A stretch of 64,000 nucleotides of DNA from Streptomyces adelaidensis (GCF_016598475.1 NZ_JAEMUX010000003.1:147108-211107), one strand, 5' to 3'; counted from the first letter of the stretch, positions 38,174 to 46,640 are shown. Program-made: numbers and translations. Notes: generated from the sequence alone by a model not told the origin.

Positions 38174-38503
38174 ATGACGAGCGAGGAGCTGCTGGCCGTG
38201 CTCGCCGCCGTGGGCCACGCACAGCGCCTCCGGGTCATCGCGGAGATCGTCGGGGGGCGGATGTACGTCAGCGAGCTGGCCCGCCGCCTGGGGATGTCGC
38301 GACCGCTGCTGTACATGCACCTGGAGCGGCTGGAGAAGGCCGGTCTGGTGGTCGGCAGCCTGGAGTTGTCGAAGAGCGGCAAGGCGCTGAAGTACTTCGA
38401 ACTGGCGCCGTTCGACCTGCATGTGAACGCCGAGACGATAGCCGCGGCCGTGGCGGCGGACGCGAAAGGCACAGTCAGTGACGTGAAGGGAATCCCCACA
38501 TGA
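38174..38503 (+). CDS. Winged-helix transcriptional regulator (ArsR/MarR-like), copy 1
   Basis: A 109-residue DNA-binding protein with a helix-turn-helix in HAQRLRVIAEI and MYVSELARRLGMSRPLLYMHLERLEKAGLV, followed by a wing and a short charged tail. It begins a six-gene cascade of overlapping genes (membrane protein, sensor-like protein, ABC ATPase, ABC permease). A near-identical copy lies at 48907-49293. The operator immediately upstream suggests autorepression. The signal sensed is unknown; the neighbouring membrane protein may transmit it. Confidence 0.85.
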   Translation: MTSEELLAVLAAVGHAQRLRVIAEIVGGRMYVSELARRLGMSRPLLYMHLERLEKAGLVVGSLELSKSGKALKYFELAPFDLHVNAETIAAAVAADAKGTVSDVKGIPT

Positions 38504-38733
38504 CCGGCGCCGTCATCACGATCGCCATCATCCTGATCATCGCCGGTGGCAGCACCCTCGGTGTCCTCGCCTACTTCCGGCTCCAGCGGCACCGCGCCGA
38601 CGCCGTCGCCATGGCCTCCTATCGCAGGCTCGCCGAGGACGCGAGCGCCGGACACGAGGCCCTCCGCCGGCAGTTGGGCGCCCTCGACGACCGCCTCAAG
38701 TCGATCGAGACCCTGCTCCGGAGTGTGGGATGA
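38500..38733 (+). CDS. Small single-pass membrane protein with cytoplasmic coiled coil, copy 1
   Basis: A 77-residue protein with one N-terminal transmembrane helix (VITIAIILIIAGGSTLGVLA) and a charged heptad-like tail (ASYRRLAEDASAGHEALRRQLGALDDRLKSIETLL) that looks coiled-coil. It overlaps the regulator by 4 bases and the next gene by 4. The same two-gene arrangement recurs at 48677-49293. I infer a membrane anchor or modulator for the regulator or transporter; no named family is recognised. Confidence 0.8.
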   Translation: MTGAVITIAIILIIAGGSTLGVLAYFRLQRHRADAVAMASYRRLAEDASAGHEALRRQLGALDDRLKSIETLLRSVG

Positions 38734-39872
38734 CACCGCCCGAACCACCGCCGCCCTGCGCCACCCCCGCAACCTCGCCCAGCCCCCTGCCCGGCACCAC
38801 GCCGAAAGCCCGGCCCGAAGCCGCGCCCGGCACCCCGTTCGACGTCGCGCCGGGGGCGCCGTTCGAAGCCGCGCCCGGCAACCCGCCCGGTGCAGCACCG
38901 GGGGCCCCGGTCTCCGGCGACCCGTTCGGGCCCGTGCCGGGAACGCTCCACGAGCCCGCCTCGGGCGGCCCGTCCGCCTCGTCGGCGACCGGGAACCCGC
39001 CCGGGGGCTCCGCCCCGCACCCGGCCCGGCACAAGGGCGGGGCCGCGTCCACGCGCTCGCGGCCTTCCCTCGTGGCGGCCTTCAGGGCCTCGCTGCTGCC
39101 CGCGCGCCGGATGCCCCGGCAGGGGAACCCGGTGCGCATGCTGGTGTCCGCCGCCCCGTGGCGGGCGACCGGGTACCTCGCCGGGTACGTCATGGCCGGC
39201 AGCGTGTTCTTCGCGGTGGCGACCGCCGCCGTCCTCGTGGGCATCGTCTTCAGCCAGCTCACCGTGACGGTGGCGCTCACCATCGGTTCGGTGTGGGTGG
39301 TCCGGTGCTGCGCCCAGGTCGAACGCGGCCGGGCCGTACTGGTCGACGCGCCGATCCCGTACGCCTATCAGGAGGTCACGGAACCGGGGCTCGTCGGACA
39401 CCTGAAGGCCCGCTGCACCGATCCCGTCTTCTACCGCGACTGCTGCTACCTGATCCTGCTCCACCCGTTCCTGCTGCTCCTCGACGCGCTCACGCTGGCA
39501 CTCTGGCTGCCCCTGCTCACCGGGGTCTCGCTGCCCCTGTGGTTCTGGGCGGTCGAGTCCCGGCAGGCGGACGGGAGTTTCGCGGACGGGGTGCGGCTCG
39601 GCCGGTCGGACGGCACGGGCCCCGGGATCTGGATCGACACCTGGCCGGCCGCGCTGATCGCCTCGGCCGTCTTCCTCGCCCTGGCCATGTACGCCTCGTA
39701 CGCCGTGGTGGCGGCCGCCCGGCTCCACCTGACCGTCGCCCACGCCCTGCTCCGCCCCCCGCCGGACCCGCTCGCCGAGGCCAAACACGTGCTCGCCGCG
39801 CCCGGCCCGCTCTCCCTCACCCCCTCACGCCCGGCCGCCGGGCCCACCGCACACGGAGGACACCGCACATGA
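38730..39872 (+). CDS. Putative sensor-domain membrane protein with Pro/Ala-rich N-terminus
   Basis: A 380-residue protein. Residues 1-125 are a low-complexity cytoplasmic region with repeated APG-(A/N/T)-P units. The remainder has four to six hydrophobic helices (ATGYLAGYVMAGSVFFAVATA and others) and resembles the putative-sensor domain found on some actinobacterial histidine kinases, but there is no kinase module. It is coupled by 4-base overlaps to both neighbours, so it probably works with the ABC transporter that follows. Confidence 0.65.
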   Translation: MTPPEPPPPCATPATSPSPLPGTTPKARPEAAPGTPFDVAPGAPFEAAPGNPPGAAPGAPVSGDPFGPVPGTLHEPASGGPSASSATGNPPGGSAPHPARHKGGAASTRSRPSLVAAFRASLLPARRMPRQGNPVRMLVSAAPWRATGYLAGYVMAGSVFFAVATAAVLVGIVFSQLTVTVALTIGSVWVVRCCAQVERGRAVLVDAPIPYAYQEVTEPGLVGHLKARCTDPVFYRDCCYLILLHPFLLLLDALTLALWLPLLTGVSLPLWFWAVESRQADGSFADGVRLGRSDGTGPGIWIDTWPAALIASAVFLALAMYASYAVVAAARLHLTVAHALLRPPPDPLAEAKHVLAAPGPLSLTPSRPAAGPTAHGGHRT

Positions 39873-40693
39873 ACGGGACACCGAGCCCGCACGGTCACGA
39901 AGGACACGGCGGCTACGAGGTCGTCAAGCTCGACTCCGTACGCAAGGTCTACGGCGGCTCGAAGAACCAGGTGGCCGCCCTCGACGGCGTGACCATCGGC
40001 TTACCGCGCGGCAGCTTCACAGCGGTCATGGGCCCCTCCGGTTCCGGCAAGAGCACGTTCCTGCACTGCGCGGCCGGGCTCGACCGGCCCACGTCGGGGA
40101 CCGTCCTGCTCGACGGCGTGGACCTCGCCCCGCTGGGCGAGAAGGAACTGACCAAGCTCCGCCGGGAGCGCATCGGCTTCATCTTCCAGGCCTTCAACCT
40201 GCTCCCCGCGCTGAGCGTCGTCGACAACGTCACCCTGCCCCTGCGCCTCGCCGGCCGCCGGCCCAAGCGGGCCGAGGTCGACGAGGTCATCGACCGCGTC
40301 GGCCTGTCGGACCGGCGGGGCAACCGCCCCGGTGAACTCTCCGGCGGCCAGCAGCAGCGGGTCGCCATCGCGCGGGCGCTGATCACCAAGCCCGCCGTCA
40401 TCTTCGGTGACGAGCCGACCGGCGCCCTGGACACGTACACCGCGCGCGAGGTGCTCACGCTGCTGCGCGAGGCCGTCCAGTGGTCCGGGCAGACCATCGT
40501 GATGGTCACCCACGACCCGATGGCCGCCGCGCACGCGGACCGCGTCCTGTTCCTGGCCGACGGACGGATCGTCAGCTCCCTGGACCAGCCGACCGCCGAC
40601 CAGGTCGCCGAACGGATGACCCACCTCGGGGCCTGGGGCAACGAGCCCACCGCCGCTCCGGGCACCTCCCACGGCCGGGGGGCACGGCGGTGA
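39869..40693 (+). CDS. ABC transporter ATP-binding protein (MacB/LolD type) with a TTA codon
   Basis: A 274-residue ATPase with Walker A GPSGSGKST, Q-loop FQAFNLLPALSV, signature LSGGQQQR, Walker B VIFGDEP and H-loop VTHD. This is the subtype that pairs with FtsX/MacB-like permeases such as the next gene, which it overlaps by 4 bases. Residue 45 is encoded by TTA (40001-40003), a possible bldA control point. Role: lipid, peptide or antibiotic extrusion or sensing. Confidence 0.92.
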   Translation: MNGTPSPHGHEGHGGYEVVKLDSVRKVYGGSKNQVAALDGVTIGLPRGSFTAVMGPSGSGKSTFLHCAAGLDRPTSGTVLLDGVDLAPLGEKELTKLRRERIGFIFQAFNLLPALSVVDNVTLPLRLAGRRPKRAEVDEVIDRVGLSDRRGNRPGELSGGQQQRVAIARALITKPAVIFGDEPTGALDTYTAREVLTLLREAVQWSGQTIVMVTHDPMAAAHADRVLFLADGRIVSSLDQPTADQVAERMTHLGAWGNEPTAAPGTSHGRGARR

Positions 40694-43260
40694 TCAGGCT
40701 CGCGCTCAAGACCCTGCGGTTCCACAAGGGCGGCTTCATCGCGACGTTCATCGCGCTGTTCTTCGGCGCCGCGATCGTCGTCGGATGCGGTGGCCTCTTC
40801 GAGACGGGCCTGCACAGGGCCGCCCCGCCCGAGCGCCTCGCCGCCGCGCAGGTCGTCGTCACCGGCGACCAGCGCTACCCCGGCACCCGGCGCGACATGT
40901 TCCCCGAGCGCATCCGCGTCGACACCGCGCTGGTGGAGCGGATCAAGGCCGTGCCAGGCGTGAGCGACGCCGTCGCGGACGTCTCGTTCCCGGCCGCCGT
41001 GCTGGGCGACGAGCAGGCCGGCGCCCAACTGACCGGCCACGGCTGGTCGTCCGCCAAGCTGGCGCCGTACCGGATCGAGCAGGGCGAGGCGCCGTCGGCG
41101 GCGGGCGAGATCGCCCTGGACGCGCGGTTCGCCGGAGAGAACGGCGTACGCGTCGGCCAGGAACTGCGCCTGGCGCTGCGCGGCACGGCCGGCGACCACC
41201 GCGTCACCGCGCTGGTCTCCGGCCCCGGCTCCGGCGACCCGGCGACGGTCTTCCTGACCGACACCGAGGCGGCCGAGGCCACCGGCCGGCCCGGCCGGGC
41301 GGATTCCATCGGCGTGTTCACCGCGCCGGGCACGGCCCTCGGACCGGTCGAGCAGGCCGTCGAGAAGGTGGTGGGCGACGCGCCGGCGCAGGTGCTGTCC
41401 GGGGACGAGCGCGGCTGGGCGGAGAACCCCGACGTCATCGCCGAGGGCAGCAAACTCGTCACCCTGGCCTCCGTGTTCGGCGGTCTGTCCGCCGCGGTCA
41501 CCGTCTTCGTCGTCTCCAGCACGGTCGGCCTGTCGCTGAACCAGCGGCAGCGGGAGTCCGCGCTGCTGCGGGCGATCGGCGCCACCCCGGCCCAGCTGCG
41601 GCGGATGGTGCTGGGCGAGACGCTGTTCATCGCCGTGTTCGCCACCGCGCTCGCATGCTTCCCCGGCCCGATGATCGGCCGGTGGCTGCTGGACGCCTTC
41701 GCCGGTGCGGGGGTCGTCCCCGAGACGATCGCCTTCCGCGCGGGCTTCGTCCCGATGGCCGTCGGTGTCGCCACCGCGCTGCTCACGGCGCTCGGCGCGG
41801 CGTTCCTCGGCGCACGGGCCGCGACCCGTACCCGGCCGACCGAGGCGCTGGCCGAAGCCTCGCTCCAGCAACGCTGGTTCAGCAAGTCCCGGCTGGTCTT
41901 CGCGCTGCTCTTCCTCGGTGGCGGCACCGCGCTCGCCCTGGTCACCGCGAACATCGCCGGCCCGTCGGCGGGCAGCACGGCGACCCCGGCGGCGATGCTG
42001 TGGACGGCCGGTTTCGGCCTGCTCGGTCCGGGCCTCGCCAAGATGATCACCGCGGTGCTGCGCGGGCCGCTGCGCGCCTTCACGGGCCTCGCCGGCTCGC
42101 TCGCCTCGCTCAACGCCAAGGCCCGTACGAGCCGGTTCGCGGGCGCGGTGATGCCCGTCATGCTCGCCAGCGGCCTGGCCCTGGCGCTGATCTACCTCCA
42201 GACCACCCAGTCCAGCGGCGCGGAGCGGGCGTTCCGTGAGAACCTGCGGGCCGACCTGGTCGTCACCTCCGTCAGCGGCGGCCTGCCGCTGGACCTGGTC
42301 GAGACCGTGGCCCGCCAGCCCGGCGTCGAAGCCGCGTCGGCCCAGGTCTCCACCATCGGCTACATCGACCCGCCCACGCCCGAGAAGCCGACGCCCGGCA
42401 GCGAGGACGCGGACGACGAGCCCGACGAGCCGGAGCCCACGGAGGTGCCCCTCCAGGGCGTCACCCCCGCCGGCCTGGACCGGACGACCGCGTATCGCGC
42501 CTCCAGCGGCAGCCTGGCGGAGCTGACCGGCGACACCGTCGCCCTGCCGACGGCGTTCGCCGAGGAGTCCGGGCACGAGCTGGGCGACCAGGTGCCGATG
42601 CGGCTGGGCGACGGCACCCGCGCCGAACTGACCCTGGTCGCCACGCTCGACGGCCGGCGCGGGTACGAGACCGCGCTGCTGCCCGCCGCCCTTCTGGTGC
42701 CGCACACCGACTCGGGTCTGCTGCCGCAGATCATGGTGAAGGCCGAGCCGGGAGCGGACCAGGCCGAGCTCATCGGAACGCTGTCCAAGCTGGCGGCCGA
42801 CCACCCGGGCCTCCGGGTCGCCGACCGCGCGGCGCTGGCCGTCGTCCAGGCGGAGTCGGACGACACGCAGACGTGGATGTCGTACCTGCTGCTCGGGATG
42901 GTGGTGGGGTACGCGACGATCGCCCTGGTGAACACCCAGGTCATCTCCACGACCGAGCGGCGTCGGGAGTTCATGCTCCAGCGGCTGATCGGCTCCACGC
43001 GTCGCCAGGTGATGCAGATGATGACGGTCGAGGCGTTCCTGGTGGCCGCCGCCGGCATCGTGCTCGGCGTGCTGGTCGCGGCGCTCACACTCGTACCGCT
43101 GAGCATCAGCGTGCTGGGCTCGCCGGTCCCGGACGGCTCCCCGTGGATCTTCGTCGGGGTGGTCGGCGCCGCGCTGGGCCTGACCCTCGCCACCACGCTG
43201 CTGTCCGCCAGGCTGGTCCTGCGCGGCAAGCCCGGCGAGATGGCGGGCGTGCGCGAGTAG
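40690..43260 (+). CDS. FtsX/MacB-like ABC transporter permease
   Basis: An 856-residue permease with one N-terminal helix (FIATFIALFFGAAIVVGCGG), an extracytoplasmic domain, then two FtsX-type three-helix units (about 240-400 and 720-856) separated by a second large outer domain. Each unit has the family sequence ERR-REF/RQRESALLRAIGAT. An acidic linker (PGSEDADDEPDEPEPTE) sits in the outer loop. Such transporters export macrolides or peptides, or sense cell-wall antibiotics. It is the last gene before a strong terminator. Confidence 0.9.
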   Translation: MIRLALKTLRFHKGGFIATFIALFFGAAIVVGCGGLFETGLHRAAPPERLAAAQVVVTGDQRYPGTRRDMFPERIRVDTALVERIKAVPGVSDAVADVSFPAAVLGDEQAGAQLTGHGWSSAKLAPYRIEQGEAPSAAGEIALDARFAGENGVRVGQELRLALRGTAGDHRVTALVSGPGSGDPATVFLTDTEAAEATGRPGRADSIGVFTAPGTALGPVEQAVEKVVGDAPAQVLSGDERGWAENPDVIAEGSKLVTLASVFGGLSAAVTVFVVSSTVGLSLNQRQRESALLRAIGATPAQLRRMVLGETLFIAVFATALACFPGPMIGRWLLDAFAGAGVVPETIAFRAGFVPMAVGVATALLTALGAAFLGARAATRTRPTEALAEASLQQRWFSKSRLVFALLFLGGGTALALVTANIAGPSAGSTATPAAMLWTAGFGLLGPGLAKMITAVLRGPLRAFTGLAGSLASLNAKARTSRFAGAVMPVMLASGLALALIYLQTTQSSGAERAFRENLRADLVVTSVSGGLPLDLVETVARQPGVEAASAQVSTIGYIDPPTPEKPTPGSEDADDEPDEPEPTEVPLQGVTPAGLDRTTAYRASSGSLAELTGDTVALPTAFAEESGHELGDQVPMRLGDGTRAELTLVATLDGRRGYETALLPAALLVPHTDSGLLPQIMVKAEPGADQAELIGTLSKLAADHPGLRVADRAALAVVQAESDDTQTWMSYLLLGMVVGYATIALVNTQVISTTERRREFMLQRLIGSTRRQVMQMMTVEAFLVAAAGIVLGVLVAALTLVPLSISVLGSPVPDGSPWIFVGVVGAALGLTLATTLLSARLVLRGKPGEMAGVRE

Positions 43261-43309
43261 CGAACGCCAGGCGTGAAAGGCCCTGTTGGTCGACTGGGGG
43301 TCACGCGTG

Positions 43310-43352
43310 ACGTCGGCGTTCAAGACCCGGTCGTGGTCTTGAACGCCGACGT
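43310..43352. terminator. Perfect 18-bp stem terminator after the ABC permease
   Basis: ACGTCGGCGTTCAAGACC (43310-43327) and its exact complement (43335-43352) flank a 7-base loop. It starts 49 bases after the permease stop. There is no T-run, as is common in Streptomyces. The stem is notably long and less GC-rich than its surroundings. Confidence 0.85.
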
Positions 43353-43426
43353 TGTCGTCCCCGGCCCACCTGATCACCACTGCGCCGCTGTGCCGCTGCG
43401 CCGCTGACGCTTCGAACCAGAGATGA

Positions 43427-43485
43427 CCTGCGATTTTCGCCCGGAACTTAAGAGCATGGCCGGGCCACACCCGCGTTCCTAGACT
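43427..43485 (+). promoter_or_regulatory. Hydroxylase promoter with element shared with the halogenase
   Basis: CCTGCGATTTTCGCCC (43427-43442), then GGAACTTAA, then exactly 35 bases after the element CCTAGACT with TAGACT (43480-43485), a near-consensus -10 box. The element and its distance to the -10 match those at 34380-34438. Confidence 0.7.
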
Positions 43486-43658
43486 CGTGTCCGTTCCTAC
43501 TGAGCACGATGCCAAGCCAGTTGACGCACGACCAGAAGCCGAACACGTCCCATGGTGCCGCCGGGCCCCCGGCGGTGTCACTCCGTCGGGCAGACCGAAG
43601 CGGCCTCGGACGAGGCGCGGCCGGTGTCTGCGATCACGAGCGGAAGGGATGGTCGGGA

Positions 43659-44630
43659 ATGTTCGGTCCTGGCGTCTCATTGAACGACGAGATCTATCCG
43701 CCCCTGCTCCGGTGTGAGACACCGGACCTCGACGCTGTGGAGTGGGCGGCACAGCACCGCCCGGCCATCGACAAACTGCTCCTCACCCACGGCGCGGTCC
43801 TCCTGCGGGGCTTCGGCGTCGCGGACGCCGACGCGTTCGAGGCAGTGGCCTCCTCCCTGGTGAACACCCTGTACGGCGACTACGGCGATCTCCCGCACGA
43901 GAAGGACGCCGACCGGGTCTACAAGTCGACGCCGTACCCGGCCCAGCAGTCGATCCTGTTCCACCACGAGAGCTCCCACATGCCGCAGTGGCCCAGCCGC
44001 CAGTTCTTCTGCTGCGTACAGCCGTCGAGCAAGGGCGGTGCGACGCCGATCGTCGACGGACGCAAGGTGTGGGAGGCGCTCCCGGACGAGTCGCGCGGCC
44101 GTTTCCAGGCGCTCGGCATCCGCTACGTACGCAACTTCATCCCCGGCCTCGACGTCGGCTGGGAGCAGATGTTCGGCACCAGCGACCGCGACGAGGTGGA
44201 GAAGCGCTGCCGCGCCCAGGGTGTGGAGTGCGAGTGGCTGCCCGACGGCGTCCTGCGGACGACGCAGAACGCGCCGGCCGTCGTCCAGCACCCCGGCACG
44301 GGTGAGCAGGTCTTCTTCAACCAGCTCTTCCTGCACCACACGGCCTGTCTGGAGCCGTCCGTCCGGGAGGTCATGAGGTCGCTGTTCGGCGACGACGAGA
44401 CCGCGTACCCACGCAGTGCGTTCTTCGGTGACGGCTCCCCGATCGACGAGGCCACCGTCACCCTGCTGCGCTCGCTCTACGACTCCTTGGCGCAGCGCTT
44501 CCTGTGGGAGCGGGGCGATGTGGCGATCATCGACAACATGCTCGTCTCGCACGGCCGGGACCCCTTCGAGGGCGAACGGAAGATCATCGTGGCCATGGGC
44601 GACATGGTCAGCCGTGCCGCGCTGAGCTGA
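43659..44630 (+). CDS. SyrP-like Fe(II)/2-oxoglutarate hydroxylase, probably for carrier-bound aspartate
   Basis: A 323-residue dioxygenase. Ligands: HES in LFHHESSHMPQWPSRQFFCC and the distal histidine in MLVSHGRDPFEGERK. The segments around GGATPIVDGRKVWEALP match SyrP-type enzymes, which hydroxylate the beta carbon of aspartate held on an NRPS carrier. ATG 43659 is chosen because GGAAGGGA lies about 9 bases upstream; a longer frame begins at 43509. It directly precedes the aspartate-type A domain, which supports beta-hydroxyaspartate formation. Its paralogue is at 8336-9301. Confidence 0.88.
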   Translation: MFGPGVSLNDEIYPPLLRCETPDLDAVEWAAQHRPAIDKLLLTHGAVLLRGFGVADADAFEAVASSLVNTLYGDYGDLPHEKDADRVYKSTPYPAQQSILFHHESSHMPQWPSRQFFCCVQPSSKGGATPIVDGRKVWEALPDESRGRFQALGIRYVRNFIPGLDVGWEQMFGTSDRDEVEKRCRAQGVECEWLPDGVLRTTQNAPAVVQHPGTGEQVFFNQLFLHHTACLEPSVREVMRSLFGDDETAYPRSAFFGDGSPIDEATVTLLRSLYDSLAQRFLWERGDVAIIDNMLVSHGRDPFEGERKIIVAMGDMVSRAALS

Positions 44631-44649
44631 CCCTTCATCCCGTCTCGCC

Positions 44650-44681
44650 GGGGCCGGGCGCGGGCGCCCGCGCCCGGCCCC
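44650..44681. terminator. 32-bp perfect GC palindrome between hydroxylase and A domain
   Basis: GGGGCCGGGCGCGGGC and its reverse complement are fused without a loop, giving a perfect 32-bp palindrome (44650-44681), all G and C. It starts 20 bases after the hydroxylase stop and ends 23 bases before the A-domain ATG. It could be a terminator, an attenuator or an mRNA-processing stem within the operon. Confidence 0.7.
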
Positions 44682-44704
44682 GACAGCCGACAACAGGAGC
44701 AGCG

Positions 44705-46321
44705 ATGGTCTCGTCAGCGGTCTCGTCAACGGCGCACCCCGGCATGCTGTCCGGTGAGGTGCGCGACATCGGAGCGGACTCGGTGGTGCGGCTCGTACGG
44801 GCGCACGCGCGCGTGCGCCCGTACGCCGTGGCCGTCCGGTCCGGTGGCACGTCCTGGACGTACCGGCAGCTGTGGCACCGCGCCCTCGTCGTGGCCGCCG
44901 TGCTGCGGGAGGCCGGGGTGGGCCCCGGCGACCGGGTGGCCGTGTGGGCCGACCGGACCGCCGGGGTGATCGCCGCCGCGCTCGGCGCCATGTCCCTGCG
45001 CGCCGCCTACGTGCCCATCGATCCGACCCACCCCGCCGAGCGCGTCGCCGCGGTGCTCGCCGGCGCCCGGCCGGCCGCCCTCGTCCACGACGGGCCGGTG
45101 GCCGCGGGCCGGCTGCCCGCCGTCGACGTACCCGTCATCGACGTGGCGGAGCTCGCGGACGTCCGCACCCCACCGGAGCACGAACTGCCGCGCGGTGAGG
45201 ACATCGCGTACGTCGTGTTCACCTCCGGCTCGACCGGCACGCCCAAGGGCGTCATGGTCCCGCACGCGTCGCTCGCCAACTACGTGGCCTGGTGCGGGTC
45301 GCTCGTCGGGGCGGGCGGGAGCGGCAGCCCGCTGTTCGCCAGCCTCGGCTACGACCTGGCCATGACGTCCCTGTGGGTGCCGCTGGCCCAGGGCGCGCGG
45401 GTGGTGACCGTGCCCGGTCTGTGGGACCAGGCCACGCTGTTCGGCGCCGGGGCGGACCCGTACACCTTCGTCAAGCTCACCCCCTCCCACGCCCGGTTCT
45501 TCGAGGCCCTCGCCGAGCCGCCCCGCTACGACCGGACGACCCGGCTGCTGATGTTCGGGGGCGAGGCGCTCGACCCGGCACTCATCATCGCGCTGGGCTC
45601 CCGGCTCGACGGCGTGCGGCTCGTCAACCACTACGGCCCTACCGAGACGACGATCGGCTGCTGTGCCCACCGCTTCGACAACACCGCCCTGCCCGGTACG
45701 CCCACCGTGCCCATCGGCACACCCGCCTGGAACACCCGCGCCTATGTGGTGGACGAGCAGCTGCGGCCGCTGCCACCCGGCCGGCCCGGCGAACTGGTGA
45801 TCGCCGGGCGCGCCGTCGCCGCCGGATACCTGGGCGGCGCGGGCGCGGGCGACCGGTTCATCGACGAGCGGGAACTGGGCGGCGCGCCGGGCCCGGCGTA
45901 CCGTACCGGCGACATGGCCGAGCTGCTCCCCGAGCGGCTCCTGCTCCACCTCGGGCGCCGGGACGACCAGTGGAAGGTCAACGGCTACCGCGTCGAGCTG
46001 GGCGAGCTGCGCCACCACGTGCTGGCCGTGCCCGGCGTCGCCGACGCGGCCTTCGACGTCGTGCGGGGCCCCGTCGACAGCCTGGAGCTGTTCGTCCGCG
46101 CCACGGACCCGGCGCGCACCGACGGCGAGGCGCTCGCCGGGACGCTGCGCGCGGCGCTCTCCGAGGCACTGCCCTCGGGCCTCGTACCCAATGAGGTGCA
46201 CGTCGTCCGGGAGCTCGTGTTCAACTCCAACGGCAAGTGTGATGTGGCCGCGACACGGCGGCAGTCGGGGCACCCGGCCCGTTGGGCGGGGCAGGACTCC
46301 GTATCAGCGGACGGTCAGTGA
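44705..46321 (+). CDS. Free-standing NRPS adenylation domain with an aspartate code
   Basis: A 538-residue adenylation protein with all cores (VFTSGSTGTPKGVMV, NHYGPTE, YRTGDMAEL, GRRDDQWKVNGYRVELGE, and the terminal lysine in NSNGKCD) but no carrier domain. By alignment to the PheA pocket the ten-residue code is D-L-T-K-M-G-H-I-G-K. The textbook aspartate code is DLTKVGHIGK, so only one position differs. CAGGAG precedes the ATG. It lies between a SyrP-like hydroxylase and MbtH. It probably activates L-Asp and loads the NRPS twin carriers in trans, replacing the decayed A domain of module 3. Confidence 0.92.
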   Translation: MVSSAVSSTAHPGMLSGEVRDIGADSVVRLVRAHARVRPYAVAVRSGGTSWTYRQLWHRALVVAAVLREAGVGPGDRVAVWADRTAGVIAAALGAMSLRAAYVPIDPTHPAERVAAVLAGARPAALVHDGPVAAGRLPAVDVPVIDVAELADVRTPPEHELPRGEDIAYVVFTSGSTGTPKGVMVPHASLANYVAWCGSLVGAGGSGSPLFASLGYDLAMTSLWVPLAQGARVVTVPGLWDQATLFGAGADPYTFVKLTPSHARFFEALAEPPRYDRTTRLLMFGGEALDPALIIALGSRLDGVRLVNHYGPTETTIGCCAHRFDNTALPGTPTVPIGTPAWNTRAYVVDEQLRPLPPGRPGELVIAGRAVAAGYLGGAGAGDRFIDERELGGAPGPAYRTGDMAELLPERLLLHLGRRDDQWKVNGYRVELGELRHHVLAVPGVADAAFDVVRGPVDSLELFVRATDPARTDGEALAGTLRAALSEALPSGLVPNEVHVVRELVFNSNGKCDVAATRRQSGHPARWAGQDSVSADGQ

Positions 46322-46345
46322 CGTGTCAGTGAAATCCGACAGCAT
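46314..46345 (+). promoter_or_regulatory. SARP-type promoter of the MbtH/ABC ATPase genes
   Basis: GTCAGTGACGTGTCAG (46314-46329) contains two GTCAG units of 11-bp period, overlapping the A-domain stop. CAGCAT (46340-46345) follows after 10 bases. It is nearly identical to the coding-strand site before the acyl-AMP ligase gene, GTCAGTGACACGTCAG. Confidence 0.72.
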
Positions 46346-46408
46346 GACAATGCGTCGGGCATACGACGTGCGCGACATACGACTCGGATACGGGAGTGAG
46401 TGGGCGAC

Positions 46409-46627
46409 GTGTCGAACCCCTTTGACGACCAGGACGGAACGTTCCTCGTACTCGTGAACGGCGAGGGCCAGCACTCCTTGTGGCCGGCCTTCGCCCAGCG
46501 GCCGGACGGCTGGACCGTCGCCCTCGACGAGAGCCCGCGCGACGCGGCGCTGGCGTACGTCGAGGAGAACTGGACGGACATGCGCCCCCTGAGCCTGCGC
46601 GAGGCCAGTGCCCCGCAGGCCTCTTGA
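46409..46627 (+). CDS. MbtH-like protein
   Basis: A 72-residue NRPS chaperone that binds and stabilises A domains. It shows the full signature: SNPFDDQDG at the start, NGEGQHSLWP, PDGW and VEENWTDMRP. GTG 46409 gives the usual family N-terminus; an in-frame GTG at 46400 adds three residues. It may serve A1, A2 or the free-standing A domain. Confidence 0.95.
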   Translation: MSNPFDDQDGTFLVLVNGEGQHSLWPAFAQRPDGWTVALDESPRDAALAYVEENWTDMRPLSLREASAPQAS

Positions 46628-46640
46628 GGGACCCTGACCC

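Larger units (their letters stand above)
43261..43658. other. Long spacer holding terminator and hydroxylase leader
   Basis: This 398-base stretch holds the terminator at 43310-43352, the shared promoter element at 43427 and an untranslated leader of about 165 bases before the hydroxylase ATG. The hydroxylase frame is open back to an ATG at 43509, but that leader peptide looks unlike the family and has no ribosome site. The leader may have a regulatory function. Confidence 0.5.

Noticed and set aside
43388..43410. CTG repeats before the second hydroxylase as a SARP site
   Set aside because: Their period is 8, not 11, and they lack GTCAG; the nearby 16-mer element explains the promoter better.
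43509..43658. Upstream ATG for the second hydroxylase
   Set aside because: The extra 50 residues resemble no SyrP N-terminus and there is no ribosome site, while GGAAGGGA precedes ATG 43659.
39949..43752. A 1,267-codon minus-strand frame across the ABC genes
   Set aside because: Antisense to clear ATPase and permease genes; composition is Arg/Gly/Asp shadow sequence.
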